A stretch of DNA of 64,000 nt from Acididesulfobacillus acetoxydans (GCF_902729405.1 NZ_LR746496.1:4030001-4094000), one strand, 5' to 3'; shown: positions 35,420 to 45,182, numbered from the stretch's first letter. A program made the numbers and translations. Notes: generated by a model not told the origin, from the sequence alone.

Positions 35420-36859
35420 TCAGAACTCCCCTTCCTTCAGGCCCAAATGAACACTCGCCGTTTTGAAAGTCCTGGGCAGAGCCAAGATGTTCGGAGTCTT
35501 TCCGACGTACTTTTCCGCATCCTGCAAAGCCTCTGCAAAAGTTGCCCGTGTCTTCATCCCCATACTTCTGGCGTAACCGGGTTCATAAGCCCCCACCACA
35601 TAAATGGCCGCGCAATGTTTTTCGGCAATATGGGCACAGGAAATCATGGAAAACGTGTGATAGGGGTGATAGCCAAAATTGAAGCGATACTTGTCAATAA
35701 ACTTCTGATTATGGGCCAGATACTCGCCATACTTCTCTAAATCAGGCAGGACATTGTGGTAGTCTTTCTGAAACAATTCATAGACCGTTCTGTAAGCTGG
35801 AAATTCTTCATCATGGAAATAGCCATTGCAAATCGATGAACAGATGACCACACAATTATCTTTCAAGATCCTTTTATGCCTGACGATCTGAGCGGATATG
35901 GCCTGCATCATAAGAATCGGATTGGTGCCCATTCCGTTGCCGTAGTGAAAATTCTGAGGCATACCAAAAACCAAAACGTCGTACTTTTTCCTGGCCCACG
36001 GTACGTACGTCCTTTGGTCCGCGATTTCCCAGGACAGTGGCTGAATCTCCTTCGCATAGCCAGTAAATACAGCAATTTGTCGTTGATAGGTATCTAGAAC
36101 CGCATCACAGGTAAAGAATTTCTTGCCCATACATTTTTCCATGTGCTGACCAATGGAATCAAATTTTCTTCTCATGAGGCTGTGATTGTTGACCGGTGTA
36201 AAATCGTCACGATGCATGACATAAGGCACATGGTGGGAAGCTATGGACTTCCAGTGGCTTATCCCTGTCGCACAATGCTTATAGCCCCCGGAATATCCCC
36301 CATAGGGATTGCCTAAAACATGACCAATCAGTACGGCAAGATCGGCCGCATAGACGTCTTTATTCATGATGACCGGATTGCCCATCTCATCAAAGCCAAG
36401 GTCCACTAAGTTGTTCCAGTTTTCGCTGTCATGATTCGCAATTTGATGGGACCACCAAAATTCGTTGAACAATTCATCACCCAATATCTTCTGGATTTCT
36501 TCCCTCGTCATCTTGCGGTGCAGCCCATTGCTGCATATCAGCTGGATATCCCGCTTCTCCACTCCGGCTTTCAGACATTCCTCGATAATGATGGGAATAG
36601 CGACCTTCCGATGCGAATTTTCCTGGAATCCGCCCTTGACTCGGTCCGGAAAGACGATGGCGACCTTCGACCCTTTTTTGACCTGTTGGGAAATTGGCAA
36701 AACCCCAATTGGATTCAATATGGATTCCCTCGTCGCTTTACTGATGTCCCGAAGCACGGGTGGATCTGGCACAGTTTCTCCTGGTACGAAAACGTCCGTC
36801 TGGTCAGGTAATTCCGCTTCCAAGAGACCTTCACCGTATTCAAAAGCTATCTTTTTCAC
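35420..36859 (-). CDS. LarA-family homologue 2 with altered active site
   Basis: A 479-residue DUF2088/LarA homologue, longer than the other two. GTG start with AAGGAGGAAAC upstream. Lys194 (GGYSGGYK), the pincer-nucleotide ligand, and His114 in GLHR are kept. The histidine ten residues before the lysine is Asn184 (GNPYGGYSGGYK), and the arginine motif reads PDRVK rather than DITRP. It therefore belongs to a divergent LarA clade, and its substrate or catalytic base must differ. It sits between a TIM-like isomerase and a class II aldolase, consistent with C2 epimerisation of a sugar-acid intermediate (inference). Confidence 0.82.
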   Translation of the reverse strand: MKKIAFEYGEGLLEAELPDQTDVFVPGETVPDPPVLRDISKATRESILNPIGVLPISQQVKKGSKVAIVFPDRVKGGFQENSHRKVAIPIIIEECLKAGVEKRDIQLICSNGLHRKMTREEIQKILGDELFNEFWWSHQIANHDSENWNNLVDLGFDEMGNPVIMNKDVYAADLAVLIGHVLGNPYGGYSGGYKHCATGISHWKSIASHHVPYVMHRDDFTPVNNHSLMRRKFDSIGQHMEKCMGKKFFTCDAVLDTYQRQIAVFTGYAKEIQPLSWEIADQRTYVPWARKKYDVLVFGMPQNFHYGNGMGTNPILMMQAISAQIVRHKRILKDNCVVICSSICNGYFHDEEFPAYRTVYELFQKDYHNVLPDLEKYGEYLAHNQKFIDKYRFNFGYHPYHTFSMISCAHIAEKHCAAIYVVGAYEPGYARSMGMKTRATFAEALQDAEKYVGKTPNILALPRTFKTASVHLGLKEGEF

Positions 36860-36953
36860 CCTGTTTCCTCCTTAGTCTATCATGAGCTTATCGTGTTTTG
36901 CGTATTTTGCTTCACTGGTTGCGCTCGCTAACCAGGAACTACAGTGCAGACAT

Positions 36954-37898
36954 TTACCTACGGCTCTCTACATACCGCCCAATGATTCTGCTTAAATCGT
37001 TTGGGTAAAACCCTATGTTACCCGCAAACTGGGTCAAGGCAACCAAACCTCCCCCAATGGCTTTGACTTTAGCTATGGCCCTGGCGTTATCCTCTTTGAG
37101 ACCTCCTCCGTAGACAATATCCGTTTCCACGCCCATTAACTCCTGTACAACCTCTTTAATGCAGGCAGCGGCAAAAGCGATATCGTCGGGTCCTGCAGGA
37201 ATTTTCCCCGGCCCGATTGCCCAGATGGGTTCATAGGCGATAACCACCCGTCGGCCCGTTCTTTCTGTGAAAACTTCTTTTAGCTCAGCTTCAAGCTGGC
37301 CGCGCAAGACCTGTTTGACTCTTGCTTTCTGCTCTGGCAAACTTCCCTCTCCTCGTTCTTCGGCGGTTTCCCCTACACACAGAAGGACATCCATTCCCGC
37401 CTCTAGTGCGCAGAGAACTTCCTGGTTAATAATTGAATAGACCGCTTCTTTAGCTTTTCTGTTTTTTCCCTCATCATACACCGTTTCGGGATCGTAACGA
37501 GCCATAATGTCCAACTTATCTTTCATTTCTTCGGAATGGCCAACAAGAACCCAGGTGCAACCCATATTCCTTGCTGCAGTTGCGGGTCTATTCGTGGTAA
37601 AGGCGCCAAAATTCCCGCCTTGGCGGATATCTTCCCGGAAGACTCCCTGACAACCTATTTTGATGGTTTTTGCAGTTTCGGGCGGATACGAGAAAAGTTT
37701 GTCGTAAGCATTGAGGATTAATCCTTCCGGCAAAAAAAAGATGAGTTCTACATCTTTAAGTTTTCCCAACCCTTGTCCAACGCTCTCTGCCATAATCCAG
37801 GAAATCCATTCTTTAGGATTCCTAACCGAGCAGACCCCTCCCAATTTCTTGGGCACATCAAAGCGTTTGAGATTTACAAATATTTCTATCACAGCCAT
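36954..37898 (-). CDS. Triosephosphate-isomerase-like protein
   Basis: A 314-residue TIM homologue with the catalytic Asn/Lys in VNLKRFD, His in WVLVGHSEEM and Glu in VIAYEPIWAIGPGK. The phosphate loop YGGGLKEDNA and tail LTQFAGNIGFYPNDLSRII are present. It is longer than glycolytic TIM (about 250). The start is ATG 37898 or GTG 37892; TTGGAGGCA is at the start. The frame stays open upstream into a PFK remnant, but the own ribosome site marks a separate gene. It may act on DHAP from the aldolase, or on another ketose phosphate like erythrulose-phosphate isomerases. Confidence 0.82.
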   Translation of the reverse strand: MAVIEIFVNLKRFDVPKKLGGVCSVRNPKEWISWIMAESVGQGLGKLKDVELIFFLPEGLILNAYDKLFSYPPETAKTIKIGCQGVFREDIRQGGNFGAFTTNRPATAARNMGCTWVLVGHSEEMKDKLDIMARYDPETVYDEGKNRKAKEAVYSIINQEVLCALEAGMDVLLCVGETAEERGEGSLPEQKARVKQVLRGQLEAELKEVFTERTGRRVVIAYEPIWAIGPGKIPAGPDDIAFAAACIKEVVQELMGVETDIVYGGGLKEDNARAIAKVKAIGGGLVALTQFAGNIGFYPNDLSRIIGRYVESRR

Positions 37899-37900
37899 TG

Positions 37901-38195
37901 CCTCCAAATACTTTTTCGGTACCAGCATCGCCAGGTAAGTACCTACATCGCCAAAATACACATCCCGGCCCTTTATCAAAAACGGTGGCGCTACGGATTC
38001 CCCCCCAACCCTCCCGCAACCCCTCACTGACCACCACGACACCCCGCCTAGTCGATCGTGTAAACCTCGAACAGCTGCGAGGAACTCTTCCCGTTTAAAG
38101 GGTCTTTCCGGTAAATAAATAAGATGCGCAGCATCACCCTTGGTTTTTTGTGCCAAGAGTGATGCTGATGCGATCCAACCGACATTTCTTCCCAT
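37901..38195 (-). pseudogene. Internal fragment of a PFK-like gene fused ahead of the TIM-like gene
   Basis: Codons from MGRNVGWIASASLLAQ through LIYLPERPFKREEF match the middle of PFK-like kinases. After a frame disturbance near 38040 (VVVVSEG in a neighbouring frame), the part ESVAPPFLIKGRDVYFGDVG and TYLAMLV continues the PFK pattern up to the TIM-like start. The upstream end, at about 38195, joins a transposase fragment on the opposite strand. Only about 100 codons remain. Confidence 0.7.
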
Positions 38196-38330
38196 GGCCT
38201 GACTCGGTCCCAGGTAGCCTCTCAGCGGAAATTAGCCGAAGCGTTTGGCTGTCATTACAATACCATTAATCGATACGTGCAAGCCTACGAAAAGTCGTTT
38301 GGAGGGGCTTATTCGCAAAACGCTGGGTCC
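38193..38330 (+). pseudogene. Transposase HTH fragment
   Basis: A plus-strand frame (TRSQVASQRKLAEAFGCHYN followed by TINRYVQAYEKSF) is the N-terminal helix-turn-helix typical of some IS transposases. It begins exactly where the PFK fragment ends, and it stops at codon 45. It is likely a scar of the insertion that broke the PFK gene. Confidence 0.6.
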
Positions 38331-38510
38331 TAAAGGCCGAACCACCCATGGAAGATCACTCCCCCGTGCGGACATTCATTGAGGAGAAGAATAGGCCTCT
38401 CCGCAAGGATGTCTTCCGCTTTCCCATTGCTCGTCACTACTTTCGATCACATTCCGTTTGATCGGTTTAGCGACAAAATCTTACACGTGTTCAGCCGATC
38501 CCCAGTGACC

Positions 38511-39950
38511 CTAAACTTCTGTCGCAACATATTTGACATCCATGAATTCCTCCAGCCCTGTCCTTCCGCCCTCACGACCTAGCCCGCTCTGTTTTACTCC
38601 CCCCATCGGGGCATATGCCACGGAGGGCAAGGCATTGTTTAGACCAATGATCCCGAATCTGAGAGATTCCGTAACCCGCGTGGATCGGGATAGAGTATTG
38701 GTGTACACATAAGCCGCCAATCCCATATCTGTGTTATTTGCCTTTTTAATCGCCTCAGCCTCATCTGCAAATTTAGATATCGGTACAACAGGAGCAAATA
38801 ATTCTTCCCTCGCAAATGCAGCACTTTCGGGCACGTTTTCCATGACAACCGGAGAAACATAATAACCTTCAACAGGTACCACCGCTTTAGACACTAAATG
38901 TTTTCCGCCAAGCGTCGCCGCTTCGCGGATCAACCCTTCAACCCTGTTTTTGCTCGCGAGATTTATCAGTGGACCAAGATCGACCGCCGGATCCATAAGT
39001 GGATTCCCTATCCTCATCTTAGCAATCTTGCTCACGAAAATTGAGACAAATTCATCATAAACCCTTTCATGTACGTAAAAACGGTTGGCAGCTATACAAG
39101 ACTGCCCGTTATTCCTGAATTTCGCAATCATAGCGCCCTCAACAGCCTTTTCAAGATCTGCATCATCAAAGACGATGAAAGGTGCATCTCCTCCTAATTC
39201 CAGAGCCAGGCGCAACATCCCATCCGCCGCTAGCCGCATTAAAGCACGCCCAACAGAGGTGGAGCCCGTGAAACTCACAACCCGTACGGCGGGATGCTTC
39301 ATCATTGCTTCTGCCGTAGATGCTGCCGGACCTAAGACCAAATTTGCCACCCCTTTAGGAACGCCGGCATCCTGAAGACATCTAAATAGCTCAATCACAC
39401 TTAACGGGGCTTCATCGGATGCCCTTGCCACAACGGAGCAACCTGCTGCCAAAGCCGGCGCTATCTTCCGCGCTTGAATAGAAACCGGAAAATTCCACGG
39501 AGTAAGGCATAAAGCGACCCCTGCCGGTTGGCTGTAGGCAATATGCCGCTTATTGGCCGCGTCGCTCGGGATGCAACTCCCGTACGGTCTGCGAATCTCT
39601 TCGGCAAACCACTGGAAATATTCGGCGGCAAAATTCACCTCTCCAACTGCCTGAGATAAGGTTTTCCCGGTTTCGGAAGCTAAAACCTCTCCGATGTGAT
39701 CTGCTCTGTGCCGCAACAGTCCGGCTACTGCAGTTAAGATATTAGCCCGTTGACGCACGGAAGTTGAACACCATCCTGTGAAAGCGTGGGCCGCGGTTTC
39801 CACAGCTAGTAAAGCGTCACCGCTGTCCCCATGCCCTATTTGACAGATAGGTTCTCCTGTTGCCGGGTTTGTCACCTCTTTGCTACCTTGCTTAATGGGC
39901 TCCCTCCATTCTCCGTCAATGAAAAGCGACTTCATAATTTCCCCGGTCAT
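38511..39950 (-). CDS. NAD(P)-dependent aldehyde dehydrogenase (semialdehyde type), copy 2
   Basis: A 479-residue paralogue of the enzyme at 14929-16371, nearly identical across the active site: Cys in NGQSCIAANRF, Glu in LELGGDAPFIVFDDAD, and the FTGSTSVGR loop. ATG 39950 lies ten bases after GGAAGGAGA. It follows the IlvD-type dehydratase gene by 68 bases, so it may belong to the DapA-IlvD-ALDH run. There the aldolase would release an aldehyde for it to oxidise. Confidence 0.92.
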   Translation of the reverse strand: MTGEIMKSLFIDGEWREPIKQGSKEVTNPATGEPICQIGHGDSGDALLAVETAAHAFTGWCSTSVRQRANILTAVAGLLRHRADHIGEVLASETGKTLSQAVGEVNFAAEYFQWFAEEIRRPYGSCIPSDAANKRHIAYSQPAGVALCLTPWNFPVSIQARKIAPALAAGCSVVARASDEAPLSVIELFRCLQDAGVPKGVANLVLGPAASTAEAMMKHPAVRVVSFTGSTSVGRALMRLAADGMLRLALELGGDAPFIVFDDADLEKAVEGAMIAKFRNNGQSCIAANRFYVHERVYDEFVSIFVSKIAKMRIGNPLMDPAVDLGPLINLASKNRVEGLIREAATLGGKHLVSKAVVPVEGYYVSPVVMENVPESAAFAREELFAPVVPISKFADEAEAIKKANNTDMGLAAYVYTNTLSRSTRVTESLRFGIIGLNNALPSVAYAPMGGVKQSGLGREGGRTGLEEFMDVKYVATEV

Positions 39951-40018
39951 AAATCTATTTTCTCCTTCCAACTTTTCGCTGAATTATTACCTTTCCATCA
40001 ACCAAACAAGGCCGCAGA

Positions 40019-41695
40019 TTATTCCGACTTGAGAAATGCCCCGTCATCAGCCGAAGTGACCCAATGCATATAGCGTTGCAAATACCCCTTTTTGATCTTA
40101 GGCTCTTCTGCTTTCCACGATTTTTGACGACGTTCCAACTCTTCATCAGATACTAGGAGTTCTAATCTACGTTGAGGAATATCGATTAGAATTTCATCCC
40201 CTTCCTCAACTAAACCAATAATCCCACCAATGGCGGCTTCAGGAGAGACGTGTCCGATAACCGGTCCTCTGGTAGCCCCTGAGAAACGTCCATCCGTTAC
40301 TAATCCCACATTCGCAAGATCCATGCCGACGAGATAGGATGTAGCCGTTAACATCTCGCGCATTCCCGGTCCCCCTATAGGGCCTTCGTATCGAATTACG
40401 ATGACATCACCTTGGTTTATCTTGCCACCAGAGATTGCTATCACTGCTTCGTCCTCACTGTTGAACACACGAGCCGGACCCCGGTGTTTTAACATCGTAG
40501 GATGTACGGCGGTTTGTTTGACTACCGCTCCCTTAGAAGCTAGATTACCTTTCAAAACAGCGAGGCTACCCTGATTGCTATATGCATTTGTTATAGTTCT
40601 AATGACTTCCGAGTTTTTGTTTTTTGCTTCGGCAGTAATTTCACCGACGGTTAATCCGCTTACCGTCATTCGGGAAACGTCAATCAAGTCACCCAGTTCT
40701 CTCATTACTGCAGGAACTCCCCCCGCATCTTCGAAATCTTTGAGCGTATGCTGACCACTTGGCTTTATTTTTACAAGATATGGGGTGCAACTGCTTAGAC
40801 GTTCGAAATCCTCGGGCGTAATTTTAATTCCCACTTCATGAGCAATCGCAGGAATATGAAGTACGGTGTTAGTTGACCCGCCAACAGCCATGGCAACCTT
40901 AATAGCGTCGAAGAATGTTTCTCTAGTAAGAATGGAACTGGGCCTAAATCCGCGATTCACAAGTTCCACAATCTTATAGCCACTAGCCTTAGCAATACGA
41001 CGTTTAATACCTTCCACTGCATGCGCTGTAGCACACCCCGGCATAGTAAGGCCTAATGCTTCGGCCACCACTGACATACTATTAGCTGTGCCCATCATTG
41101 AACAAGACCCGGCCGTTGGCGAGAGACAACCTTCCATTTCTTCTAACTCTTTTTCACTCATGATTCCTCGCTGAACCTTTCCTGCAGCTTCTTTAAGTTC
41201 ATATGTCGCGTAGTCCTTGCCCTTATAACGGCCAGGAAGCATAGGACCCCCCGTAACGACTATAGCAGGGAGATCCAATCGTGCTATCGCCATGAGGAAG
41301 GCCGGCACAATCTTGTCGCACCCGCCTACTAAGACTAGACCGTCATATCTATGCCCTTCTGTCATAACCTCTATTGAATCAGCTATTACTTCTCTACTGG
41401 GTAGAGCATAACACATTCCCAGATTAGCTTGAGCAAAGCCGTCACATATTGAGATGGTGCCAAACTCAAAAGGAACACCCCCAGCCGCCCAGACACCGTC
41501 GCGAACATGCTTTACAATCTCATTTAAATGAAAGTGGCCAGGATGCATTTCATTATAGGTGTTGACAATACCTATAAAGGGTTTCTTCATATCTTCAGTT
41601 AAAAGGCCTAGATTCTTTAAGTGAGCACGCTGCCCGCCACGATCCATCCCAACAACGACGTCATAACTACGATATTTACGGTCTTTGGTAAACAT
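40019..41695 (-). CDS. IlvD/Edd-family dehydratase
   Basis: A 558-residue Fe-S dehydratase. Cluster cysteines and metal motifs are seen in VGGCDKIVPA, SPTAGSCSMMGTANSM and GRFSGATRGPVIGHVSPEA. ATG 41695 follows AAGGGG. The family includes dihydroxy-acid dehydratase (valine/isoleucine synthesis) and aldonate dehydratases for gluconate, xylonate or arabinonate. No branched-chain genes are near, and a DapA-type aldolase lies 49 bases upstream. A sugar-acid dehydratase making a 2-keto-3-deoxy acid is therefore the better guess. Confidence 0.85.
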   Translation of the reverse strand: MFTKDRKYRSYDVVVGMDRGGQRAHLKNLGLLTEDMKKPFIGIVNTYNEMHPGHFHLNEIVKHVRDGVWAAGGVPFEFGTISICDGFAQANLGMCYALPSREVIADSIEVMTEGHRYDGLVLVGGCDKIVPAFLMAIARLDLPAIVVTGGPMLPGRYKGKDYATYELKEAAGKVQRGIMSEKELEEMEGCLSPTAGSCSMMGTANSMSVVAEALGLTMPGCATAHAVEGIKRRIAKASGYKIVELVNRGFRPSSILTRETFFDAIKVAMAVGGSTNTVLHIPAIAHEVGIKITPEDFERLSSCTPYLVKIKPSGQHTLKDFEDAGGVPAVMRELGDLIDVSRMTVSGLTVGEITAEAKNKNSEVIRTITNAYSNQGSLAVLKGNLASKGAVVKQTAVHPTMLKHRGPARVFNSEDEAVIAISGGKINQGDVIVIRYEGPIGGPGMREMLTATSYLVGMDLANVGLVTDGRFSGATRGPVIGHVSPEAAIGGIIGLVEEGDEILIDIPQRRLELLVSDEELERRQKSWKAEEPKIKKGYLQRYMHWVTSADDGAFLKSE

Positions 41696-41744
41696 ATCTT
41701 TTACCCCTTTCGTCCACCTGACAACCACTCCAAATTTCCAAAAC

Positions 41745-42632
41745 TTACAGCAATCCGAGATTGCTAAGTTCTCTTGTCATCCTTTCTGACTCTTCGTCTG
41801 TCATTCCTCTCAGAGGCAAGCGGGGGACACCGGCTTTAATCCCGCGGAACTCTAGCGCTTTTTTGTATGAGGCAACAGGTGGATAGCTTCTAAATATAGT
41901 TCTGATTTCGGTTACTATTTTTTGAGCTTTCAGAGCCGCATTTAGATCTCCAGCCTTAATACTTTCGTAGATTTCCACTACTGGCTCGGGAAATGCACTT
42001 GCTGTTGCAGCAATAGCCCCGCTTCCTCCCATCAAGACACTTGAGTAGATTTGAGCATCGTTGCCCATGAGAACACAAAAATCGCCTGGAAGTGCCGCTT
42101 TAAAGTTAATAAAATTCATAAAATCCATGCTACTGTCTTTAATACCCAGAATATTACTAAACTCGGCATGGAGTTTTACGACGATCATGGGGGAAATCAC
42201 ATTTTTCACGTTCCCCGGAATGTTGTAAATATAGAGAGGGAAATCTTTGACCTCTTGGGCTATAGAACGATAGTAATCAAGGATTGCTGCCTCATCGACA
42301 CTATAGTAATATGGTGGTATCAAAGCAGCTCCATCCGCCCCGATATTCCGGGCATGAACAGTGAGTTCAATGGCCTCGTGAATGTCAATTGATCCTGTGT
42401 GAATTACGACAGGCACTTGTCCAGAAGCCTCTTTAACGGTTAGCTCAGCCACTTTCTTGCGTTCGTCTGTAGAGAGCAAAATTCCTTCGCCGGTGGATCC
42501 GCAGGGAAACAATCCGTGGATTCCTTTATCTAGTAAAAAACTAATGAATTCAGGGATCTCCTGAAAGTTTACCTTCCCAAAGTGATCGATTGGTGTCACT
42601 GTTGCGGCCACTATTCCCTTAAGTTTCTTCAC
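41745..42632 (-). CDS. DapA-family (dihydrodipicolinate synthase/KDG-type) aldolase
   Basis: A 295-residue class I lyase of the DHDPS/NAL family. The Schiff-base Lys is in LGIKDSSMDF, the catalytic Tyr in PLYIYNIPGNV and the GSTGEG pyruvate loop near residue 45. GTG 42632 is chosen because the family opens right after it (KKLKGIVAATVTPID); an upstream ATG would add unrelated residues. Next to the IlvD-type dehydratase it probably cleaves a 2-keto-3-deoxy sugar acid into pyruvate and an aldehyde, which the aldehyde dehydrogenase two genes on can oxidise. Lysine synthesis cannot be excluded from sequence alone. Confidence 0.85.
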   Translation of the reverse strand: MKKLKGIVAATVTPIDHFGKVNFQEIPEFISFLLDKGIHGLFPCGSTGEGILLSTDERKKVAELTVKEASGQVPVVIHTGSIDIHEAIELTVHARNIGADGAALIPPYYYSVDEAAILDYYRSIAQEVKDFPLYIYNIPGNVKNVISPMIVVKLHAEFSNILGIKDSSMDFMNFINFKAALPGDFCVLMGNDAQIYSSVLMGGSGAIAATASAFPEPVVEIYESIKAGDLNAALKAQKIVTEIRTIFRSYPPVASYKKALEFRGIKAGVPRLPLRGMTDEESERMTRELSNLGLL

Positions 42633-42740
42633 TTCTTTACACTGCCTCCCACTCATCTGGTCAATTTTAGGACCCGGACACTTTTTGTACATCTTGACCT
42701 GCTGATAAACCAATTTTCGAATTTCCGCTAGTTGCTTCCA

Positions 42741-43180
42741 CTAACTTGTTTGCTTGTCGACCACCCTCATGGAGCAATCAATGATCTCGTTCAGTTTTTC
42801 AAGGGTTTCGTTCAATAACCCCAAGTCCATCAAAAGACGCGGGTTGAATGGCGTGCACGTTGCATCCACAGTGAGCTTTCCTTGGTCAAGTTTACTTTGG
42901 GTATATCCTCTTCTGTCTCTCGTATTCCTTTCAACGGACTTTGTTGTGTAAACGCTACAGGATCTTCTCATACCATCACCGTGACAATCTTCATCACATT
43001 CTTTCCCTTTGTCCTTTTGCATGGCTGTTTGTGGGGTTTCTGCCGCGACGATACGTTTACTTTTCGTGGCCCGCCGTTTGATACCAAAGCATTTCAGGAA
43101 CTTGACCATCGTTACCGGTGTAAAAGGTTTCGTCAACCAGTATGCCTTTGGGACAGATCGCTAAAACCATGCAAAAGTTA
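42741..43180 (-). pseudogene. Decayed IS5/IS1182-type transposase fragment
   Basis: The stretch QGKLTVDATCTPFNPRLLMD continuing LGLLNETLEKLNEIID matches the first catalytic Asp region of IS5/IS1182-like transposases. Further upstream only scraps such as FYTGNDG can be recognised, in another frame. No intact gene in the 700 bases between the DapA-type and dehydrogenase genes. Confidence 0.55.
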
Positions 43181-43334
43181 AAATGGCTGCTGAAACGAAC
43201 CACCGCAACTAACATGTTAAGGCCATGGTAACGAACCCTATCTAAACCCTATCTGCAAAATAATTCGATAATGCCTCGCAAATCTAGGTACGACACGTGC
43301 GCACAATCCGGACAGCCGCATCGGGTAAGACATA

Positions 43335-44327
43335 CTAATCTACCGACAGTTTAACAAGTGGTTTAATCGTTTTGCCCTCACAAAAGTCAATGTGCATACG
43401 TTCAATCTCCTTTAATGATCCGACTTCACTAATGAGTTTGTTGAATTCGGTCCTATTATCCTTGAATAGACTTACATTTTCTTTTACCTCCTTTAGCGGA
43501 AAATAGAACGACCTAATATAGAAACAATCCTTACGCCTAATTTCTGGACTTGGAACAATCGTCCAAGGGGTACTGCTTTCCCCCAGTAGTAAGACTGCTC
43601 CCCCAGCATGCACAGCATGCAGTGCCATTTGACGCGCAACTTCTTGGCCACTCGCTTCGATTACTATATGCATTTCAGGAGACCTTTCGGCATCATATGC
43701 CCTTGCACCGAAGTCTAACGCCAAGTGGAGCCTATTTACATTTGGATCATAAGCGTAAATCTCCTTTATTCCCATTCCCTTTAAAACCAGAAGAGATCCT
43801 AGACCTAAAGGACCACATCCAATTACAAGTGCCCTCTCAGCAACATTGTCGCCAATAGCCTTAATGCACATGCGTATTCCATGCCCTGGGGTACCAATGG
43901 TATCAAGTAACAAGACGGCTTCATCCAAACTAATATCATCATCTATAGGAATAACGTTTCCAGCAGGCACTGCCATGAATTCCTCGTAGCCTCCGGGTAC
44001 CTGCCAACCAATTAAACCAGAAATGTTTTCGCATCGATTGTAGTTTCCTAAACGGCATTCGTTACAGGAGTTGCAATACAAAGGAATATACACTATGACT
44101 CTAGTTCCTTTGTGAATATCTGTATTTACATCTACTCCTATCTGAATTACTGTTCCAGAGATTTCGTGACCTGGTACAACGGGTGTCCCTAGGTAAAATA
44201 GTCGCTTATCCGAACCACATAACCCAGTATATGCAACTTTAATAAGCACCTCGTCAGATTTAATTGCCGGGATTTCTTTGTCTACAAGTGCAATCTTCTG
44301 TTCCCCCATAAAACTTGCTGCTAACAT
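43335..44327 (-). CDS. Zinc-dependent MDR-family alcohol/polyol dehydrogenase
   Basis: A 330-residue medium-chain dehydrogenase. Catalytic zinc ligands are in GLCGSD and PGHE, structural zinc cysteines in CNSCNECRLGNYNRC, and the Rossmann motif is ALVIGCGPLGLGS. AAAGGAGAAC precedes the ATG. It lies 30 bases after the last gene of a sugar ABC importer, so it probably oxidises the imported polyol or sugar. The substrate is not visible. Confidence 0.9.
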   Translation of the reverse strand: MLAASFMGEQKIALVDKEIPAIKSDEVLIKVAYTGLCGSDKRLFYLGTPVVPGHEISGTVIQIGVDVNTDIHKGTRVIVYIPLYCNSCNECRLGNYNRCENISGLIGWQVPGGYEEFMAVPAGNVIPIDDDISLDEAVLLLDTIGTPGHGIRMCIKAIGDNVAERALVIGCGPLGLGSLLVLKGMGIKEIYAYDPNVNRLHLALDFGARAYDAERSPEMHIVIEASGQEVARQMALHAVHAGGAVLLLGESSTPWTIVPSPEIRRKDCFYIRSFYFPLKEVKENVSLFKDNRTEFNKLISEVGSLKEIERMHIDFCEGKTIKPLVKLSVD

Positions 44328-44357
44328 TTTAAGTTCTCCTTTTTATTATTCTTTTCC

Positions 44358-45182
44358 TCAACCCTTGATAGCTCCTGCTGTAAGTCCTTTAATCAGAAGT
44401 TTTTGAGCAAAAATCGTTAGAATTAAGGCAGGAAGGCTTATGATTGTACTGGCAGCCATTAACCCTCCCCAGTCGGCGGAACCTTCACCAATAAAATTGA
44501 ATGCGATCACCGTCAAAGGCATAGTTGCATTGTTTGCTAACGCCAGTGCGAAAAGAAAATAGTTCCATGAAAAAATAAAAGATAAAACTGTTGATACAGC
44601 TAGACCCGGCAGTGACAGTGGCAGAGCTATTCTGAAGAATAACCCCCATCTTGAGCATCCATCAATTACCGCAGATTCTTCAGTATCTATTGGTATACTC
44701 TCAAAATACGATATCATGAGCCAAACTACTAGTGGCATTGTTATTACACAGTGAGCTAAAATTAAAGACAAATAATCTGCAAAGTCATTGCTCGATATAT
44801 GCAAACTTGTACTAATAATATACCACGGAATGAGAAACAATACGCCGGGAGCCATCCTTGCTAACAGTGACAATAACGCTATTGAATTGAGGCGAAATCG
44901 GGCTATAGCGTAAGCCGCAGGGACTCCTAGAATCAACCCTAAAAGAGTGGAAAATCCCGTGATAATAAAACTATTTAGGATGTATTGGCCGAAAGGATAG
45001 ACCCGAAACAAGTTTAAGTAATTATTAAGAGTCGGTTTGAACAAAATGACTGGCGGATAAGCTGTAATATCAACATTGTTTTTAAATGAAGAACTAACCA
45101 TCCATAATACTGGCCCAAGGAAGGCAAGGGCCAAGATTATATATTGTACATATGCACCAACGTAATACCGCTTATTTTGCAC
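44358..45182 (-). CDS. Carbohydrate ABC transporter permease (MalG-type)
   Basis: A 274-residue permease with six helices and the EAA-loop pattern (FESIPIDTEESAVIDGCSRWGLFFRIALPLSLPG). The GTG start directly follows the stop of the MalF-type gene. Together they form the channel of a CUT1 sugar importer. No ATPase gene is encoded next to them. Confidence 0.92.
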   Translation of the reverse strand: MQNKRYYVGAYVQYIILALAFLGPVLWMVSSSFKNNVDITAYPPVILFKPTLNNYLNLFRVYPFGQYILNSFIITGFSTLLGLILGVPAAYAIARFRLNSIALLSLLARMAPGVLFLIPWYIISTSLHISSNDFADYLSLILAHCVITMPLVVWLMISYFESIPIDTEESAVIDGCSRWGLFFRIALPLSLPGLAVSTVLSFIFSWNYFLFALALANNATMPLTVIAFNFIGEGSADWGGLMAASTIISLPALILTIFAQKLLIKGLTAGAIKG

